Source: Calocera cornea HHB12733 (taxonomy: Eukaryota; Basidiomycota; Dacrymycetes; Dacrymycetales; Dacrymycetaceae). Taken from it: a stretch of 64,000 nt of DNA. Position numbers and translations under genes: made by a program. The stretch covers positions 62,001 to 126,000 of the forward strand of contig KV423983.1 in assembly GCA_001632435.1 (NCBI GenBank), given 5' to 3'. The notes beneath the pieces are model-generated. The model made no database searches. It worked only from the letters and a program-made list of their open reading frames with translations, and was not told where the DNA came from. Position 1 is the stretch's first letter. Each line of letters starts with the position of its first letter. Shown piece by piece: positions 59,402 through 64,000 of the stretch.

Positions 59402-62128
59402 TCACCGCCCTCGCATGACTTTTGGTACGCCCTTCACACCTGCCTGCACTAACATAAGCTCGATATAAAGTCGCTCATAAGAGCTCACGCACCTCGATCT
59501 TGTCCATTCGGCGGTTGCTCAGGAAGGAGCGACATTGATTTAGAATATCAGGATACGTGAGCAGGAGTATGACAATCGTCATAATGGGTATGGCCAGCTC
59601 CCAAAAGAAGAGGTCCGACCCGACGATCGAATTCATTTGCTGGAAGTTCATTCCCTATATGATGTAGAGCATTTAGTTTGTGACGAGAATGCAAGGAGCC
59701 AAACGCACGAAGTATCCTGTGAGGAAAGTCAGGGGAAAAAAGAGCACAGTTGCGATTGTCAGGCGGCTCATCGAATTGTTTGTTTCGTACGAGACGATCT
59801 GCGGTAGATTCAGTTTAACATAAGAATATTTCTATCGAGCACTCACGTTGAACGTGAAGTTGAGTAGATTCTCCGCAATAGAGCTGAATCCGTCCATGCT
59901 GCTCAGGATATAGTCCATGTGATCGTAGACATCCGCGAGATAGACTTTGCACTGATGGCTGCAGAAGCCTGTCACTTTGACTTCCGTGCTATCCTGGGCT
60001 TCTGGGGTGGCGGCGATTGCCCTGTCCAAATCATACCGTCGGAGGGTGTAGATCAATGTGGAGAGCGGTGTGAGGGTGCGCTTATGCAGGGTAAGATCGC
60101 CAGAGATGATATGCACTAGCGGACAGTCAGCGACCACTCCTTTGAGTCTGCCTATAGCGAGAACTTACGTTGCCGCACATTTTCCATACTTGGCTTTATG
60201 AGAATCTTCCTTTCTAGATCGAGGAGCTCATCGTGGTATCTCTCCACGATATCAAGAGCCTTGTCGACCACTATTGGGATATTTCATTAGTATGGCGCGG
60301 GGTACGGCTGAAAGCAGACATACCGAGATCAAGCACGGATTGCATTAGCAAAGACGCATCACAGTTCGTGCGAAGAAGAGAATCCTTGATTCGCAGACGT
60401 CTCTTGATAGGCTCGAAAACGGACAGATCCGCTTGCTCGTGGAAAGTGATAAGGGTGCCTATGTCAAACATTGATTAGCTCGTCGGTGAAGTTTAGAAAA
60501 AGCTGACCTTGTCTCGTCAAAAACACGTAGTTGTGCTTCAGAACCACGTTCACATGTGCACCCTGCTTCAGCTCCTCTAGCACGACCTGATTGGCAGCTT
60601 TTCTTCTTCCCATAGGAGTCATGCTCATCCAGCTTGCCCGCTGTTTCTGTGTCGCGAGCTTCCTCGCTTCCTCCGCCTTTCGCTCGGGAGCGTCGCGCTC
60701 CACGTCTCGGTCAGGACTGCGTACACCTCGGCGAGATGTGAATCGCTCGGGAAAGGGCCGTCGGGCTCGAGTGATACGGGTTATGTCGTCCTCTGGGCGA
60801 TGTTCTTTACCAATAGAGCTCGATGTCGAAGAAACATCATCCACAGTATTGAGCTTACTGAGCGAGCTTTCTATATCGTCCCTGTTCAGCGGCCGTCTGA
60901 GACCGACGGTAGACAGGCCCTGGTGTAAGCCTTGGATATCTTGGACCGGCGAATCGCTCAGCTGCCGGACAATCTGCCCCCTTGCGGAGCCAGGATGAAG
61001 GGCCTTGGACGGTGGTGCGGCGTGGAGCGGGTCGTTGGACGTTGCGTTGTCGTCATCGGCCAAGGAATGGGATATGACGCTGAGGAAGAGATGATTTCGG
61101 AAGTACTCCCCCTTGCTCCGGTTACCATTCTCGCCGCACCGAAGAACGTCCTCGGTCGCAAGCGGGTGCAGGTCGTAGCGGAGCGCAAGTGTACGAACAA
61201 CATCCCAAGATATGCCTCCGACGGTGATCCAGCGGACCTTGGCCCAGGGCGGTCGATCGTGCCCATGACCATTCAGGAACTCTTCGAGTCGTGTGTTGGT
61301 CAGCGGGGTGAATCGTACATTGACAGAGCTGTAGTCGCAGATCTCGATTTTGCACTCCTGATGGATGTGACCCCAATGTTCCGAGGCCGAGTCCCGACGG
61401 GGATCGACACCCTGCTCTGCTCCCGGGGTTTGGATAGCGGTCGATCCTCGGTGCATCTGAATGACCTTGGCCGCAGTCGTTCGTAAGCGATTGACAGGGC
61501 GAGGAGGGGGCGGAGCAGATGACGGGTTTGGTCTGTGATCATCAGGCCCAGATGCAGCGACAGGGACGAAGATCGGTGCGCCATCAACAGCGGATAGCTT
61601 GCTGATATCGACCGGCGCAGATGGGCTGTTGACGCGTGTTTCGGCGGTGCTGCGTGTCGAGCTCTTGTTAGGAGACTCTGGGCCGGCGGATGGTTCCTCC
61701 AAGTGATCCGCGGTCGCATCCAGAGTCTGTATGTTCGTGTTTGGCCGCGAAGGTAGAGGCAAATTGGCTTGCATCTTCGGGGATGGGAAGACTGGGTCGA
61801 ATGGGTCTTGCGAATGCTGTCCTCTGCCACCCGCGGGGGATTGGTCATCAGGCTGCGCAGCATCGTCGTCGTCTTGTTCGAGCTCCGCGCCGCCATTCCC
61901 GCTCCCTCGAATATCTTGATCTTTCGCTCCTGTCTCAACTGTCGTGTGCGCCGTGGGATCGTCCGGTATGGCGTGGTCCGGGCTATCCTGCATGTCTTCC
62001 AGCGCCGAGCGTACGCTGGCCAACGACGGAGTGCGGTCGCGAGTCGGGAATGACAACGAGTCCAAGACGGTTTGATAGTCTCCACCGACTCCTTGGAAGG
62101 TGTGCTCTGTTGCCCGTGAGGAGTCCAT
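59402..62128 (-). CDS. CorA-type Mg2+ transporter G (Alr1/Mnr2-like)
   Basis: Paralogue of F with exactly the same seven-exon structure: 62128-60508, 60458-60324, 60270-60169, 60115-59847, 59798-59709, 59654-59493 and 59443-59402; exons 2-7 have identical lengths to those of F (135, 102, 269, 90, 162, 42 nt). The product is 806 residues. The conserved soluble region (HWGHIHQECKIEICDYS, WITVGGISWDVVRTLALRYD, ATEDVLRCGENGNRSK) and the shared MSTAETRV-like block (STAETRVNSPSAP) are present. The signature GMNF is at 740-743, just after the first membrane helix; the second helix is FFWELAIPIMTIVILLLTYP. The ATG at 62128 is the first in frame; the frame is open for six codons upstream. Base composition is far less GC-rich than F. 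It lies directly upstream of NLR D on the same strand. Confidence 0.9.
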
Positions 62129-63176
62129 GTCGGGCTCAGCCAACAAGGCACTCTAGGGGAAGGAAAGCGATAAGAACGTTCGGATATGTCGTCTGCCCTA
62201 GAGGTTTGGCAGGAGAGATGGTATCGTAAGGTTGAAGTGTGGGTATTGTGGGTATGTTGAAGAGGTTGGAGAGTAAGAGGAGGCCATGGCATCGCCAGCA
62301 CGAGGCAGGACAAGCGCGCCAAGACAAAAATAGCAGACGCGAAAAACGGCTGTTGCAGACAGCAAAACCCGGGATGACGGATGTCAGGGTTCAGTGGATA
62401 TCAATAGGCGTAGGGAGGCGAAACGAGGCGGTGGCGCGAGGACTTCGTGCGTGCAAGAAGGTCGTGGTGATAGGGCCATCAGCATGCAAGAAGGTCGTCG
62501 CGTGCGCAGCAGCCAAGTATAGCGCAGGGCTCGCGGGCGCAAAGGACTCGTACGAGCTACGTATGTCCCTGCTGAAGATCAACTTCTGGAATCTGCCGGA
62601 TCCGACATCAAGGAGGATGCCTTATATTGAGCTTTCGGGATGTGTGCAACGGATTCCTCCGGCTTTGTCGTATCGCCGGAGAAGTCCGCGGGTCTGACCG
62701 CGGTCGCCGTCTAAAAGTGACGAAGACGCCGCGTCCATGGATACTGTGCTAGTGTCAGCATAAGTAGTAGTCCGACGCCTTCCACGCCATGTACTCTGTA
62801 TCTCACAGGATGCATAAGGGGCATGCTGACTGTTGTGAGCTGGGTCAGATAAGGCACATACAGTTGCCATCAATGCGGTTGTCCAAAGCAGGATGCAACC
62901 CCTGTGACGCGCGGCGCGACTCGTGCAGAAATCGCGTTTAGAATCCGCTCCTAATCGCTGATCGGCGACTGATGGCGACGATACAATTGTCAGAATATAG
63001 TCCTGCCGTTTCGTACTCTAACTATGCTTATACTGACTTCGAGTGTAGTCTGATAGCTACAAAACTACTGCTGGCTGCGGTACCCACCATATTCCTTTCA
63101 GTTATTTCCTACAGGGAGATCCCCACCTGTCCGCCAGATCAGCACTGGCATACTCCGCGTCTCACATCAGGACGGA
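62129..63176. other. Upstream region of CorA G and intergenic DNA
   Basis: A plus-strand frame at 62239-62697 has no domain and contains a short tandem repeat (gcaagaaggtcgt near 62453 and 62488). No gene is called. Confidence 0.5.
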
Positions 63177-64000
63177 TTACTCACCAAACACCTTCTCGAG
63201 CTGCCTGTGCCTTGCCCGCTCGACAGTCTCGTAGTTGTCGATCGCCTGGCCAACCGGTATCTCCTGCTTCCCTGCCATCAGACCCGCCCAGGCGACGTCC
63301 ATGAACTCGTCGAGCGGGATACCTGTGCATATGTCGGTGAGCAGAAGAGTGCATATGTGTCATTATGAGACGAACCGGTATCCTCTCCGTTCACCAGATC
63401 GGGCTAGTCAATCGCTAGATGCAGCTCTATCTGGACGCCGGGAGGGAAGCTCTCGATGACCTTGCTGTTGGTGCTGTATCGCATGGTCAGCACCCCGACC
63501 GCACGACTGGACGACCACTCACTCATTCAGCTGGTACCTCAGCATCATGAGCAAGCGATGTACGGCAGCCTTCGTCTCACCGTAGTTGGGGCACCGCGGG
63601 ATCGGCACCATCGCGAGTGTGCTGCTCACGGCGGCCACGGCGGCATGGGGCTACTTCAGCAAGTACGGGAGGAAGTACCTGAGCATATGCACTAGAGACG
63701 TAGTTCGTGCTGAGCTCCGCGTCCACCTTGTCCAGGTTGATCTCCTCGGGATTGGTGAAGTCGAGCGAGCGCTGATGTTGTTGTTGAGTATGATGCAGTG
63801 GAGTCTTGGGAAGCTGGGGATGATGTTGTCCGTGAAGCTGGGGATGGACACCAGTCCCACCGCCCTTTCCAGTGACTGTTCGCCCCATGGGCAACCAAGT
63901 GCTTGTGTGTGGGGATGAGTTGCCGGAATAGGAGGTGCTGTTTGAGAGCTGCCTGAAGCAGCTCTCAAGCAACTCCTCCCACGCCGCAACCCCACAAGCC
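63177..64000 (-). pseudogene. Short-chain dehydrogenase/reductase (DltE-like), broken, partial
   Basis: Short-chain dehydrogenases are NAD(P)-dependent oxidoreductases. Reverse-strand sequence encodes, in different frames, IIPSFPRLHCIILNN (in place of the usual LNVLVNNAG), LDFTNPEEINLDKVDAELST, FLPYLLK then a TAG, AAVAAVSSTLAMVPIPRCPN, YGETKAAVHRLLMMLRYQLN (catalytic YxxxK), then across an intron SKVIESFPPGVQIELH, and the last exon GIPLDEFMDVAWAGLMAGKQ ending at TAA 63179-63177. Frame changes near 63780 and the TAG near 63647 make it non-functional as read. The nucleotide-binding N-terminus is degenerate or outside the window. Confidence 0.65.

Noticed and set aside
1..64000. tRNA and rRNA genes
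   Set aside because: Scanning for the ggttcgaatcc-type B box and conserved rRNA blocks by eye gave no candidate with a paired A box or cloverleaf.

Overview
The window reads as nuclear DNA of a filamentous basidiomycete, most likely an agaricomycete; the species is not identifiable by eye. Evidence: protein genes carry many short introns (about 45-60 nt, GT..CTAAC-like..AG); there is a family of STAND/NLR proteins with an NB-ARC-type ATPase and 40-residue TPR repeats; and there are remnants of fungal methanol/alcohol oxidase, hAT, Mutator-like and PIF/Harbinger-like DNA transposons. The left 11 kb is very GC-rich, while the rest is more balanced and littered with broken genes. No tRNA, rRNA or CRISPR was seen.

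Layout. 1-1829: one end of a hAT transposon running off the left edge. 1830-6469: gene-poor, low-complexity, GC-rich. 6470-10526: a long disordered protein gene whose frame is shifted by a 109-bp tandem duplication. 11.6-14.1 kb: two paralogous small secreted cysteine-rich protein genes, one frameshifted, with a solo hAT end and an NLR 3' scrap between them. 15.1-22.7 kb: two intact reverse-strand NLR genes (B, 876 aa; C, 1286 aa with 16 TPRs). 22.8-23.7 kb: an RRM-less CSTF2/Rna15-like gene head to head with NLR C. 23.9-31.3 kb: a graveyard with a CorA 3' fragment, an NLR 5' fragment holding two inverted 299-bp MITEs, a clathrin heavy chain fragment, an unrecognised broken gene and a broken SNF2-RING helicase gene. 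32.0-35.9 kb: a 3.9-kb element with long inverted ends made of 20-bp repeats. 36.0-37.2 kb: an unknown reverse gene. 39.4-41.2 kb: a truncated alcohol oxidase. 42.3-45.3 kb: NLR E, a 5'-truncated pseudogene with one stop. 45.4-47.3 kb: a Mutator-like element whose transposase frame holds six TGA codons. 48.2-51.2 kb: CorA Mg2+ transporter F. 53.9-54.5 kb: a Harbinger-like MITE. 55.1-58.6 kb: intact NLR D. 59.4-62.1 kb: CorA transporter G. 63.2 kb to the right edge: a broken short-chain dehydrogenase.

How it fits together. NLR genes and CorA genes lie next to each other three times in different orientations and states of decay, so the right half looks like repeated segmental duplication of an NLR + CorA locus, followed by transposon insertion and decay. 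The apparent single-exon NLR frames are only the large last exons: each complete copy has a conserved N-terminal helical domain spread over four or five small upstream exons, which is reconstructed here. The most unusual signals are that hidden NLR exon architecture (including a 26-nt microexon), the TGA-only decay of the Mutator-like transposase, the near-identical inverted MITE pair around an NLR exon, the uncharacterised 3.9-kb element, and the frame-shifting duplication in the disordered-protein gene.
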